64,000 nucleotides of DNA from a bacterium. GTDB taxonomy: Bacteria; Joyebacterota; Joyebacteria; Joyebacterales; Joyebacteraceae. The stretch covers positions 1 through 64,000 of the forward strand of contig JALGZK010000012.1 of assembly GCA_025774935.1 (NCBI GenBank), in the 5' to 3' direction. Shown one piece after another: positions 43,587 through 52,021 of this stretch; positions within the stretch are counted from its first letter, which is position 1, and each line of letters opens with the position of its first letter. Under the pieces are notes generated by a model. That model was not told where the DNA came from and did not search any database. It saw only the letters and a list, made by a program, of their open reading frames with translations. Made by a program: the position numbers and the translations under genes.

Positions 43587-44807
43587 CTACGCGGGAGCTC
43601 CCGCGCGCGCCTTCTCCTGATACTCGAGCCAGCGTTCCTCGAGCGTCGGGTCCTTCACGGTCTCCAGAAGATAGTCGCAGTACTCGCGGCCCGTGGCGCC
43701 GGTGTCGCGGCCGGTCATCACGAGCTTCTTCTCGTACTGCCCGCAGACGTCGAGCGCCATCTCGAGCTTCTTGCCGCGCTCGGTGAAGCCGAGGTGGCTC
43801 ATCATCATCGCGCCGGCGCGGATCATGCTCGCCGGGTCGGCGTACTGCGCTCGGCCTTCCTTGACCATGCGCGGTGCCGAACCGTGAATCGCCTCGAACA
43901 TGGCGTACTGCTTGCCGATGTTGGCGCTCCCCGCCGTCCCGACGCCGCCCTGGAACTCCGCCGCCTCGTCGGTGAGAATGTCGCCGTAGAGGTTCGGAAG
44001 CACGAAGACCTTGAACGACGTGCGGCGCTTCGGGTCGACGAGCTTCGCCGTCATGATGTCGATGTACCAGTCGTCGCACTCGATGCCGGGGTACTCCTTG
44101 GCAATCTTCTGGCCGATCTTGAGGAACTTCCCGTCGGTCGTCTTCACGACGTTCGCCTTCGTCACGATCGTGACGTAGTCGATGCCGTTCTTCTTCGCGT
44201 GCTCGAAGGCAAGGCGGATGATCCGCTCGGCGCCTTGGGACGTGATGACCTTGAAGTCGACCGCGAGATCCTCGGTCACGTCGTAGCCGTACGGCCCGAG
44301 CGCGTACATGCCCTCGGTGTTCTCGCGGAAGAAGACCCAGTCGATGCCCTCCCTCGGGACCCTCACGGGCCTCACGTTCGCGAAGAGGTCGAGCTCCTTC
44401 CTCATCGCGACGTTGGCGCTCTCGATGTTCGGCCACGGATCGCCCTTCCGGGGTGTCGTGGTCGGGCCCTTGAGGGTGACGTGGTAGGTCTTGATCTCCT
44501 CGAGGACGTCGTCCGGGATGGGTTTCCCGTGCTCGGCACGGTTCTCGATCGTGAGTCCCTCGATGACGCCGAGCTCGACCTTCCCCGACTTCACCTCGTC
44601 CTCGAGCATGTGCTCGACGACCCGCTGGGCTTCGGCGGCGATGTACGGCCCGATGCCGTCCCCGCCGATGATCCCTACCCGGATCGGCTTGAGCGCGTCG
44701 TAGTCTATCCAGTCCTCGCCCGCCTTCATGCGCTCGATCCGCTCGAGCTGAGCCTCCATCAGTTCGCCGAAGTGGTCCTTCGCCTTCTCGATGCGTCCCT
44801 TGTCCAT
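43587..44807 (-). CDS. icd: Isocitrate dehydrogenase family (NAD(P)+)
   Basis: 406 residues of the isocitrate/isopropylmalate dehydrogenase family. GGDGIGPYIAAEA, the substrate-phosphate segment LKGPTTTP..NIESANVAMRKELDLFANVRPVR, FRENTEGMYALG, the Lys-containing VTKANVVK and LPNLYGDILTDEAAEFQGGVG are complete. The Ser/Asn-x-Arg set (SANVAMR) fits isocitrate. The coenzyme loop reads HGSAPRMVKEGRAQYADP, longer and different from both the usual NADP (HGTAPKYA) and NAD (HGSAPDIAG) forms, so I leave the cofactor open. The gene is back to back with citrate synthase, both with strong promoters. Confidence 0.93.
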   Translation of the reverse strand: MDKGRIEKAKDHFGELMEAQLERIERMKAGEDWIDYDALKPIRVGIIGGDGIGPYIAAEAQRVVEHMLEDEVKSGKVELGVIEGLTIENRAEHGKPIPDDVLEEIKTYHVTLKGPTTTPRKGDPWPNIESANVAMRKELDLFANVRPVRVPREGIDWVFFRENTEGMYALGPYGYDVTEDLAVDFKVITSQGAERIIRLAFEHAKKNGIDYVTIVTKANVVKTTDGKFLKIGQKIAKEYPGIECDDWYIDIMTAKLVDPKRRTSFKVFVLPNLYGDILTDEAAEFQGGVGTAGSANIGKQYAMFEAIHGSAPRMVKEGRAQYADPASMIRAGAMMMSHLGFTERGKKLEMALDVCGQYEKKLVMTGRDTGATGREYCDYLLETVKDPTLEERWLEYQEKARAGAPA

Positions 44808-44868
44808 TCAGTCCTCCGCTCAGCGATGATGCCGCCTGCGTTCAGTGCGATTGATCCAGAGTCCTGCG

Positions 44869-44898
44869 AGTATAGCTCGCCGGCTGAGTCACTGTCAA
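44869..44898 (-). promoter_or_regulatory. Promoter of the isocitrate dehydrogenase gene
   Basis: Minus strand TTGACA (44898-44893), 18-bp spacer, TATACT (44874-44869), 62 bases before the ATG. Confidence 0.75.
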
Positions 44899-44918
44899 GA
44901 ACACGTGGGAACTACGTC

Positions 44919-44947
44919 TTGACTTCGGCAGGCAGGCAAGAGATAAT
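44919..44947 (+). promoter_or_regulatory. Promoter of the citrate synthase gene
   Basis: TTGACT (44919-44924), 17-bp spacer, GATAAT (44942-44947). Only about 20 bases separate its -35 from that of the divergent icd promoter, leaving room for a shared regulator. Confidence 0.75.
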
Positions 44948-45018
44948 CAGGGTCGCGCTTGACACGGATGGAGTGACGGAGTCGGTGAGTTACACCCATT
45001 AGAAAGGAGTTCCGTACG

Positions 45019-46308
45019 ATGGGTAAGCTCAAGGACAAGCTGGCCGGTCAGATTCCCGGTCTGCGGCAGGACGCCCGCGCGCTCGTGAAAGAGCACGGGG
45101 CGAAGGTGATCTCGGAGGTGACGGTCGCCCAGGCGTTCGGCGGGATGAGAGGCGTCAAGGCAATGATCTGCGACACCTCGCTCGTCGAGCCGGACAAGGG
45201 CCTCATCATCAGGGGAAGGCCGATCGGCGACCTGACGGACAAGCTCCCGGAGGAGATCTTCTGGCTTCTCCTCACGGGCGACCTCCCCAGCGGCGACGAG
45301 CTCAAGGATCTCCAGGGCGAGTTCCGCGCGCAGCAGGAAGTCCCGGAGTACGTCTTCAACGTGCTCGAGGCGATGGCGGAGGACTCACATCCGATGGCGA
45401 TGTTCGACACGGCCATCCTCGCGATGGAGCGTGAGTCGATCTTCCGGAAGCGCTACACCGAGGGCATGAAGCGCGAGGATTACTGGGAAGCGGCGCTCGA
45501 CGACTCGATCGGCCTCCTGGCGAAGCTCCCGGGCGTCGCCGCGGCGGTCTATCGCCTCCGCTTCAAGAAGGGCGACAGAATCGCTCCGGACGCGAACCTC
45601 GACTGGGGCGCGAACTTCGCCGTCATGCTCGGCATCGACGACCCGACGGGCGAGTTCAAGAACCTGATGCGTCTCTACCTCACGCTCCACTCGGATCACG
45701 AGGGCGGGAACGTCAGTGCGAACACGTGCCACACCGTTGGCTCTGCGCTCTCCGATCCGTACTACGCGGTCTCGGCCGGTCTGAACGGTCTCGCCGGTCC
45801 GCTCCATGGCCTGGCGAACCAGGAGTGCCTGAGGTTCGTCCTCGCGCTCAAGGACAAGTACCAGGGCGCGCCGACCGAGGAGCAGCTCAGGGACTTCGCG
45901 TGGGAGACGCTGAACAGCGGACAGGTGATCCCGGGCTACGGCCACGCCGTGCTCCGCGTCACCGACCCGCGCTTCACTGCGTTCCACGCGTTCGGCAAGC
46001 GGGTCTGTCCGGACGACGAGGTCTATCAGATCGTCGACAGGCTCTTCACCGTGATCCCCGACGTGCTCAAGGAGCACGGGAAGGCGAAGAACCCGTATCC
46101 GAACGTCGACGCGGGCTCCGGCGCTCTCCTCTACCACTTCGGGATGCGCGAGTTCGACTACTACACCGTTCTTTTCGGCGTCTCGCGTGCGCTCGGCATG
46201 CTGTCGCAGCTCATCGTGAACCGTGCGATGGGAGCCGCGATCACGAGGCCGAAGTCGGTGCAGACCAGTTGGGTCAAGGAGCAGGTGGGAGCCAAGGTCT
46301 CGGCGTAG
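45019..46308 (+). CDS. gltA: Citrate synthase, mitochondrial-like type
   Basis: 429 residues. It condenses acetyl-CoA and oxaloacetate. The catalytic set is visible: His of GPLHGLANQE, His of PGYGHAVLR and Asp of PNVDAGSG. LHSDHEGGNVSANTCHTVGSALSDPYYA and NGLAGPLHGLANQE follow the eukaryotic mitochondrial (and some bacterial) citrate synthase rather than the hexameric NADH-inhibited GltA of enterobacteria. The N-terminal GLRQDARALVKEHG helix is also of that type. A dimeric, NADH-insensitive enzyme is expected. ATG at 45019 with AAAGGAG. Confidence 0.96.
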   Translation: MGKLKDKLAGQIPGLRQDARALVKEHGAKVISEVTVAQAFGGMRGVKAMICDTSLVEPDKGLIIRGRPIGDLTDKLPEEIFWLLLTGDLPSGDELKDLQGEFRAQQEVPEYVFNVLEAMAEDSHPMAMFDTAILAMERESIFRKRYTEGMKREDYWEAALDDSIGLLAKLPGVAAAVYRLRFKKGDRIAPDANLDWGANFAVMLGIDDPTGEFKNLMRLYLTLHSDHEGGNVSANTCHTVGSALSDPYYAVSAGLNGLAGPLHGLANQECLRFVLALKDKYQGAPTEEQLRDFAWETLNSGQVIPGYGHAVLRVTDPRFTAFHAFGKRVCPDDEVYQIVDRLFTVIPDVLKEHGKAKNPYPNVDAGSGALLYHFGMREFDYYTVLFGVSRALGMLSQLIVNRAMGAAITRPKSVQTSWVKEQVGAKVSA

Positions 46309-46346
46309 GACCGCCGGAACCGGGGCCCATCGCTCCAGCACGAAGA

Positions 46347-46377
46347 ACGCCCGGGATCCCAAGTGGGTCCCGGGCGT
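46347..46377. terminator. Terminator between convergent gltA and the ammonia-lyase gene
   Basis: ACGCCCGGGATCCC/GGGTCCCGGGCGT, 13 paired bases with one bulged A and an AAGT loop. Confidence 0.65.
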
Positions 46378-46458
46378 CTCTCTGTCTCGAATCGGTCCTG
46401 CGAACGGTCGAACGGACCCGCGGCGCGGGCGGCCCCGGCCCGCCGGCCGCCGGACCCG

Positions 46459-48021
46459 CTAGTTCTTCTTCCTGCCCTTGGCCGTCCGGAAGACGTGGCG
46501 GAGCTTGATCTCTCCGACCTCCTTCTCGACCTCGTCGAGGATCTTCCAGCCCCAGATGCTCGCGGCGATCGCCTGGATGTCGGGGTAGAGCACGCGGTCC
46601 TTCACGAGCTTCTTCGCGACCTTCCGGACCTCGCGGTGCGCGACCGACGTTCCCTTCCCGGGCGCGCAGTCGAGGAAGTCGAAGGCCTGCGCGGCGCACA
46701 TCATCTCGATGGCGAGAACGTGCACGACGTTCTTCATGATCTCTTTGAGCTTCCTGGCCGCGATGGGCCCCATGCAGACGTGGTCCTCCTGGTCGGCCGC
46801 CATGCTGAAGTTGTCTACGGTCGCCGGGTGCGCGAGGAGCTTGTTCTCCGAACAGAGCGCGGACGCGGTGTAGTGCGCCACCATGTAGCCGGAGTTCAGT
46901 CCTTCGCCCTTCACGAGAAAGGCCGGAAGACCGACGTTCAGGTTCGGGTTCAGGAGCCTATTCGTGTGACGCTCCGAGAGCCCGCCGAGCTCGCTCATCG
47001 CGATGCCGAGGAAGTCGAGCGCCATGGCGACGGGCTGGCCGTGGAAGTTGCCGCACGAGAGACGCTCTCCGTCGTCGGCGAAGAAGAGCGGGTTGTCCGC
47101 CACCGAGTTCATCTCGATCTCGACCTGCTCGCGGACGTAGTGGAGCGCGTCGACGGACGGACCGTAGACCTGGGCGATGCAGCGCATGCTGTAGGCGTCC
47201 TGCACCTTGCCGCAACCGCCCGCGATGAGGGCGCTTCCCTTGAGGAGCTTCCTCATGTTCGCGGCGACAGCGTTCTGCCCGTTGTACGGCCGGACGCGGT
47301 GGCTCCTCCGATCGAACGCGCGGATTGGCGTCCGGAGCGCGTCGGCCGACATCGCGCTAGCGATGATCGCGGTCTTGAGGATCCGCTCCGCATCGTAGAG
47401 CCGGAGGGCGCCGCAACCGGTGAACATCTGCGAGCCGTTGATGAGCCCCAATCCCTCCTTGAAGCTCAGCTCGACGGGCTTGATCCCGGCCTTCTCCATC
47501 GCCTTCTTGCCGCGCATGAGCTTGCCGCCGTAGAAGGCGCGTCCCTCCCCCATCACGACCTCGGCCATCTGCGAGAGCGGCGAGAGGTCTCCGCTCGTGC
47601 CGACCGAGCCCTTCTCGTTGATCGCGGGAACGACGTTCTTGTTGATCATCCTGACGAGCGTCTCGAGCGTCGAGAGGCGGACGGCGGAGTACCCGTTCGA
47701 GAGAACGTTGGCCCGGAGGAGCATCCCCGCCCTCACCTCGTCCTCCTCGAAGAAGTCGCCGACCCCCGCCGAGTGGCTGTAGACGATCCGCTTCTGGAGC
47801 TCGGCGCCCTGCTCTGGCGAGACCCTCACGCGCGCCAGCTCCCCGATCCCCGTCGTCACCCCGTAGATGAGCTCGCCCTTGTCGACGAGATCCTGCACCA
47901 CCTTGCGGCACCGCTTGACGGCCACCTTCGCCTTCGGCGCGACCTCGACCTTCGCGTGGCCCCTCGCCACCGCGTGAACCTGCTCGACGGTCAGGCTCGA
48001 GCCGTCCAGGACCACCTTCAT
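46459..48021 (-). CDS. hutH: Histidine ammonia-lyase-family MIO enzyme
   Basis: 520 residues, ATG at 48021 with AAGGGAG. Aromatic amino-acid ammonia-lyase fold. The segment that makes the MIO electrophile reads GSVGTSGDLSPLSQM (near residues 137-150): Thr-Ser-Gly instead of the usual Ala-Ser-Gly. Other landmarks are YGVTTGIGELA (catalytic Tyr), QDAYSMRCIAQVYG, NSVADNPLF and AADQEDHV. The Glu in QEDHV is the residue that favours histidine lyases over phenylalanine ones. Histidine to urocanate is the best guess. An aminomutase is possible because a Thr-Ser-Gly triad is known in the Pantoea phenylalanine aminomutase. No hutU, hutI or hutG is nearby. Confidence 0.9.
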   Translation of the reverse strand: MKVVLDGSSLTVEQVHAVARGHAKVEVAPKAKVAVKRCRKVVQDLVDKGELIYGVTTGIGELARVRVSPEQGAELQKRIVYSHSAGVGDFFEEDEVRAGMLLRANVLSNGYSAVRLSTLETLVRMINKNVVPAINEKGSVGTSGDLSPLSQMAEVVMGEGRAFYGGKLMRGKKAMEKAGIKPVELSFKEGLGLINGSQMFTGCGALRLYDAERILKTAIIASAMSADALRTPIRAFDRRSHRVRPYNGQNAVAANMRKLLKGSALIAGGCGKVQDAYSMRCIAQVYGPSVDALHYVREQVEIEMNSVADNPLFFADDGERLSCGNFHGQPVAMALDFLGIAMSELGGLSERHTNRLLNPNLNVGLPAFLVKGEGLNSGYMVAHYTASALCSENKLLAHPATVDNFSMAADQEDHVCMGPIAARKLKEIMKNVVHVLAIEMMCAAQAFDFLDCAPGKGTSVAHREVRKVAKKLVKDRVLYPDIQAIAASIWGWKILDEVEKEVGEIKLRHVFRTAKGRKKN

Positions 48022-48080
48022 CTTCGTCTCCCTTTCGAGTGTCATACGGGCAGGGCCCGATTCACGAGGACAGACTTCGC

Positions 48081-48109
48081 AATGTAGCAGACGCGATGGG
48101 GACAGTCAA
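48081..48109 (-). promoter_or_regulatory. Promoter of the ammonia-lyase gene
   Basis: Minus strand TTGACT (48109-48104), 17-bp spacer, TACATT (48086-48081). Confidence 0.65.
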
Positions 48110-48165
48110 TCGGCCTTCCGGGGCGCCCGGGAGCCTGCGTGAGAGGCGGCCTCCCGGCTTTTCCT

Positions 48166-48195
48166 TTGCGCGCGCTTGGAGGCCGGTGCTACGCT
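48166..48195 (+). promoter_or_regulatory. Promoter of the LarA-family gene
   Basis: TTGCGC (48166-48171), 18-bp spacer, TACGCT (48190-48195), 35 bases before the GTG at 48231. Confidence 0.5.
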
Positions 48196-48230
48196 CGACG
48201 CAGGCGAGCGAACGGACGCGGGAGGTGGAA

Positions 48231-49475
48231 GTGCACCTGAAGGTCCCTTACGGAAGCGGCCACGTCGAGGTCGAGGTGCCCGACGGCAACTTCGCGGGGG
48301 CGATCTACCCGAACGAGGTCGAGCCCGCGGACGAGACGGAGGCGCTCGCGCAAGCGCTCTCGAACCCGTCCGGTGGTCCCGCGTTCGACGAGTTCATCTC
48401 GGACGCCGACGAGGTCCTCTTCGTGGTGAACGACGCCACCCGCTCGACGCCCACCGCGCGGATCCTCGAGCACGTCTTCCCCGCCCTCGACGGCACCCGC
48501 GGCCGGTGCATCGTCGCGACCGGCACGCACCGCCCGCCGACGCATGACGAGTACAGGGCCATATTCGGGAAGCTCCACGACCAGTGCCGCGACAGCATCG
48601 GCGCGCACGACGCGAAGAAGGCCGACGAGATGGTCTACGTCGGGACGACCGCGCGGGGCACCGAGGTCCGCCTGAACCGCCGCGTCGTCGACGCGAAGAA
48701 GATCGTCACGGTGGGTTCCGTGCAGCCGCACTACTTCGCGGGCTACACGGGGGGACGGAAGGCGTTCCTCCCAGGCGTCGCAGCGTACGAGACCATCGAG
48801 GAGAACCACCGCCACGCGATGTCCCCGGGCGCGGCCGCACTGGCGCTCGAAGGGAATCCCGTGCACGAGGACATGACCGAGGCGCTCCGGTTCCTCACGG
48901 CCGACCGCGACGTCTTCGCCATCCTCGCCGTACTCGACGGGCGCCGCAGGATGCACGCCGCCACCGCCGGCGACATCGAGCAGGCATTCCTCGAGGCGTC
49001 GGAGATCTCGTCCGAGATCTCGGCCGTGCGTCTCGATAGCAAGGCCGACATCGTCGTCGCAGTCGCTCCCTATCCACCGGTAGCCGACCTGTATCAGTCA
49101 CAGCACGCCCTCGAGAACGGTAAGCTCGCGCTCGCTGACGACGGGATCATCATCCTCGTCACGGAGTGCCGGCAGGGGATCGGGAACCCGGCGTTCGTGG
49201 AGCTCGCGAGCTCGGTCTCCACGCCGGAGGAGGCGCTCGAGAAGATCGACGCGGGATACCGGCTCGGTTACCATAAGATCGCCCGCATGGTGGAGACGGC
49301 GAGGTGGGCGGAGATGTGGGCCGTGACCGATCTCGACCCGACCGTCGTCGAGAGCGTGTTCATGCACCCCTGTCCCTCGGTGCAGGCGGCGCTCGACGAG
49401 GCGCTCCGGCTCAAGCCGGACGCGAAGGTGCTCTTCCTCATGGCCGCGAACGTGACCGTCCCCCGACTTGACTAA
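48231..49475 (+). CDS. Nickel-pincer lactate racemase (LarA) family protein
   Basis: 414 residues from a GTG at 48231 with GGGAGG; the frame is open to 48039, but that part overlaps the opposite gene and its promoter. The LarA active-site pieces are all present: ATGTHRPPT (His), VQPHYFAGYTGGRKAFLPG (His, and the Lys that carries the nickel-pincer nucleotide) and ENHRHAM (His). The family interconverts lactate or other 2-hydroxy acids by hydride transfer. Many members act on substrates other than lactate. The cofactor-making larB, larC and larE are not in the window, so activity depends on genes elsewhere. Next gene: malate dehydrogenase, another 2-hydroxy-acid enzyme. Confidence 0.92.
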   Translation: MHLKVPYGSGHVEVEVPDGNFAGAIYPNEVEPADETEALAQALSNPSGGPAFDEFISDADEVLFVVNDATRSTPTARILEHVFPALDGTRGRCIVATGTHRPPTHDEYRAIFGKLHDQCRDSIGAHDAKKADEMVYVGTTARGTEVRLNRRVVDAKKIVTVGSVQPHYFAGYTGGRKAFLPGVAAYETIEENHRHAMSPGAAALALEGNPVHEDMTEALRFLTADRDVFAILAVLDGRRRMHAATAGDIEQAFLEASEISSEISAVRLDSKADIVVAVAPYPPVADLYQSQHALENGKLALADDGIIILVTECRQGIGNPAFVELASSVSTPEEALEKIDAGYRLGYHKIARMVETARWAEMWAVTDLDPTVVESVFMHPCPSVQAALDEALRLKPDAKVLFLMAANVTVPRLD

Positions 49476-49559
49476 CCCTCAGCCCCTCGATCGACGGCCA
49501 TCGCGCGCTCGGACGACCGCGGTCGCACCACGTTCCGAACCACACACCGGGAAAACCGG

Positions 49560-49589
49560 TTGCCTCGGACGTCCCCAGCCTGCTAGAAT
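49560..49589 (+). promoter_or_regulatory. Promoter of mdh
   Basis: TTGCCT (49560-49565), 18-bp spacer, TAGAAT (49584-49589), 68 bases before the ATG at 49658. Confidence 0.55.
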
Positions 49590-49657
49590 GACTGTCCGTT
49601 GTCTTTGCCCGAGATGTCAGTCAAGTGGTTGTGAACCCTCACCATGGAGGTTTCTCG

Positions 49658-50662
49658 ATGAAGGCTCCGCTGCGCGTGGCAGTAACGGGTGCTGCCGGCA
49701 ACATCGGCTACGCCCTTCTCTTCCGGCTCGCGGCCGGCGACGCGTTCGGCCCCGACCAGCCGATCGTTCTACAGATGCTCGAGATCACCCCGGCCATGAA
49801 GGCCCTCGAGGGCGTCGCGATGGAGCTCGGGGACTGTGCGTTCCCGCTCCTACACGACATGGTCCTCACGGACGACCCGAACGTCGCCTTCGAAGGGACG
49901 AACTGGGCGCTCCTGGTCGGCGCGAAGCCCCGAAGCAAGGGGATGGAGCGGAACGACCTCATCCTCGACAACGGCCCGATCTTCGTGGACCAGGGCAAGG
50001 CCCTGAACGCGAAGGCCGCAAGCGACGTCCGCGTCATCCTGATCGGTAACCCGGCCAACACGAACTGTCTCATCACTGCGAGCAACGCGCCCGACATCCC
50101 GCGCGACCAGTTCATGGCGATGACGAGGCTGGACCACAACCGGTCGATGTCGCAGATGGCCGACAAGACCGGCGCACAGACGGCCGACATCAAGAACGTG
50201 ATCGTCTGGGGCAACCACTCGGCGACGCAGTTCCCCGACATCCGCCACGCGACGATCGGCGGAAAGCCGGCGCCCGAGGTAATCAACGATGACACGTGGT
50301 ACCGCGAAGCGTTCATCCCGCGCGTCCAGAAGCGCGGCGCCGAGATCATCGCGGCCCGCGGCCACTCGAGCGCGGCGAGCGCGGCGAGCGCCGGCATCGA
50401 TTCGGCGCACACGTGGCACTTCGGAACACAGGGCGACGAGTGGGTCAGCATGGCTGTGCCGTCCGAGATGGGCGACTACCCGGCGCCCGACGGCATCTAC
50501 TTCTCCTATCCCTGCCGCTGCAAGGACGGGAAGTACGAGGTCGTGCAGGGGCTCGACTTCGACGACTTCGGCAAGGAGAAGTTCAAGACCACGGCAGACG
50601 AGCTCGTCAAGGAGCGCGAGGTCGTGAAGCACCTCATGGGTGCGACCCAGCTCCAGGGTTAG
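49658..50662 (+). CDS. mdh: Malate dehydrogenase
   Basis: 334 residues, ATG at 49658 with GGAGG. It is the cytosolic/type-2 MDH branch. [21 protein letters not shown] binds [29 protein letters not shown] (substrate Arg), [24 protein letters not shown] (Asp, Arg) and [14 protein letters not shown] (catalytic His) follow in order. It oxidises malate to oxaloacetate for the citrate synthase 4 kb upstream. The hairpin at 50675-50700 follows directly. Confidence 0.97.
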   Translation: MKAPLRVAVTGAAGNIGYALLFRLAAGDAFGPDQPIVLQMLEITPAMKALEGVAMELGDCAFPLLHDMVLTDDPNVAFEGTNWALLVGAKPRSKGMERNDLILDNGPIFVDQGKALNAKAASDVRVILIGNPANTNCLITASNAPDIPRDQFMAMTRLDHNRSMSQMADKTGAQTADIKNVIVWGNHSATQFPDIRHATIGGKPAPEVINDDTWYREAFIPRVQKRGAEIIAARGHSSAASAASAGIDSAHTWHFGTQGDEWVSMAVPSEMGDYPAPDGIYFSYPCRCKDGKYEVVQGLDFDDFGKEKFKTTADELVKEREVVKHLMGATQLQG

Positions 50663-50674
50663 AGCACTACCTTC

Positions 50675-50700
50675 GGGGGCCGGCGGAGACGCCGGCCCCC
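50675..50700. terminator. Terminator or attenuating hairpin between mdh and the hydro-lyase genes
   Basis: Perfect 10-bp stem GGGGGCCGGC/GCCGGCCCCC, 6-base loop, 13 bases after the mdh stop. No new promoter is visible before the next gene, so partial read-through is likely. Confidence 0.65.
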
Positions 50701-50735
50701 AGCTGTGTCCGGTCACGGCGGCGCCAGGAGGAAGC

Positions 50736-51992
50736 ATGGGAAAGACGATTGCCGAGAAGATCCTCGGTGAACACGCGGGCTGCGAGGTGCGTCCCGGCCA
50801 GATCCACATCGTGACGGTCGACGTGGCACTGGTGCAGGACGGGACGGGTCCGCTCGCGGTCAAGCAGCTTCAGAGCCTCGGCCTCGAGCAGGCCGCGCAC
50901 CCAGACCGCACGGTCCTCTTCCTCGACCACGCGGCGCCGAGCCCCCGCAAGGAACTCTCGAACGATCACGTCACGCTCAGGAACTTCGCCGCGAAGACCG
51001 GCGCCGTCCTGTCGGAGGTCGGCGACGGGGTCTGCCATCAGGTCATCAACGAGAGCTACGTCAACCCCGGCGACATCCTGATCGGCGCGGACTCGCACAC
51101 CTGCACCGGCGGGGCGCTCTGCGCGTTCTCGACCGGGATGGGGTCGACCGACGTCGCGATCGGGATCGCGCTAGGGAAGACGTGGATGCTGATCCCTCCG
51201 ACGGTCCGCGTCGAGGTCACGGGCGATCTCACCCCGGGCGTCTACTCGAAGGACATCATCCTCCATCTGATCGGGACGATCGGTGCCGACGGCGCGACCT
51301 ACAAGGTGCTCGAGTTCGGCGGCCCGACGATCGACGCGATGGAGCAGTCGGAGCGATTCACGCTGTCGAACATGGCGGTCGAGGCGGGCGCGAAGGCGGG
51401 GCTCATCGCCGCCGACAACGTCACGCGTGAGTACCTCGACTCCCGCGGCCGCGCTGCGAACTTCCGCGAGATCGGCCCCGACCCCGACGCCGAATACGAG
51501 AGAGTCGTCGAGATCGACGCGTCGACCCTGGCGCCGACGGTCTCGTTCCCGCACACGGTCGACAACACCCGCACGATCGACGAGGCCAAGGGCGTCAAGA
51601 TCGACCAGGTCGTGATCGGGACGTGCACGAACGGGAGGCTCCACGACCTCATGGTCGCGGCGTCGATCCTGCGAGGAAATCATCGCCACCCGGGGACGAG
51701 GCTCATCGTCATCCCCGCATCGCGCGAGGTCTATCTCGAGGCCGTCCGGGCTGGTTACATCGAGACGTTCGTCGAAGCCGGCGGGCTGATCGTCAACCCC
51801 GGCTGCGGCCCGTGCGTCGGCGTGCACGAGGGAGTGCTCGCAGACGGAGAGAAGTGCCTCTCCACCCAGAACCGGAACTTCCACGGCAGGATGGGCAACC
51901 CGAAGGGCGAGATCTACCTGAGCTCTCCCGCCACCGCGGCTGCGACCGCCGTCAAGGGCGAGCTCGCCGACCCGAGGGAGTTCCTGTCGTAA
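50736..51992 (+). CDS. LeuC/homoaconitase-type hydro-lyase, large subunit
   Basis: 418 residues, ATG at 50736 with AGGAGGA; length of the archaeal-type LeuC/HacA group. The [4Fe-4S] ligands are the Cys in IGTCTNGRLHDL and the pair in NPGCGPCVG. The substrate region is GADSHTCTGGALCAFSTGMGSTDVA. The family includes isopropylmalate, homoaconitate, 2,3-dimethylmalate and aconitate hydratases. The setting (malate dehydrogenase just upstream, citrate synthase and isocitrate dehydrogenase 5 kb away, no leuA/leuB, no long aconitase) makes a TCA-cycle aconitase role plausible. Isopropylmalate isomerase remains the default alternative. Confidence 0.9.
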   Translation: MGKTIAEKILGEHAGCEVRPGQIHIVTVDVALVQDGTGPLAVKQLQSLGLEQAAHPDRTVLFLDHAAPSPRKELSNDHVTLRNFAAKTGAVLSEVGDGVCHQVINESYVNPGDILIGADSHTCTGGALCAFSTGMGSTDVAIGIALGKTWMLIPPTVRVEVTGDLTPGVYSKDIILHLIGTIGADGATYKVLEFGGPTIDAMEQSERFTLSNMAVEAGAKAGLIAADNVTREYLDSRGRAANFREIGPDPDAEYERVVEIDASTLAPTVSFPHTVDNTRTIDEAKGVKIDQVVIGTCTNGRLHDLMVAASILRGNHRHPGTRLIVIPASREVYLEAVRAGYIETFVEAGGLIVNPGCGPCVGVHEGVLADGEKCLSTQNRNFHGRMGNPKGEIYLSSPATAAATAVKGELADPREFLS

Positions 51993-52021
51993 CCGGACGC
52001 CACTGTTCGAAGGAGCAGCCG

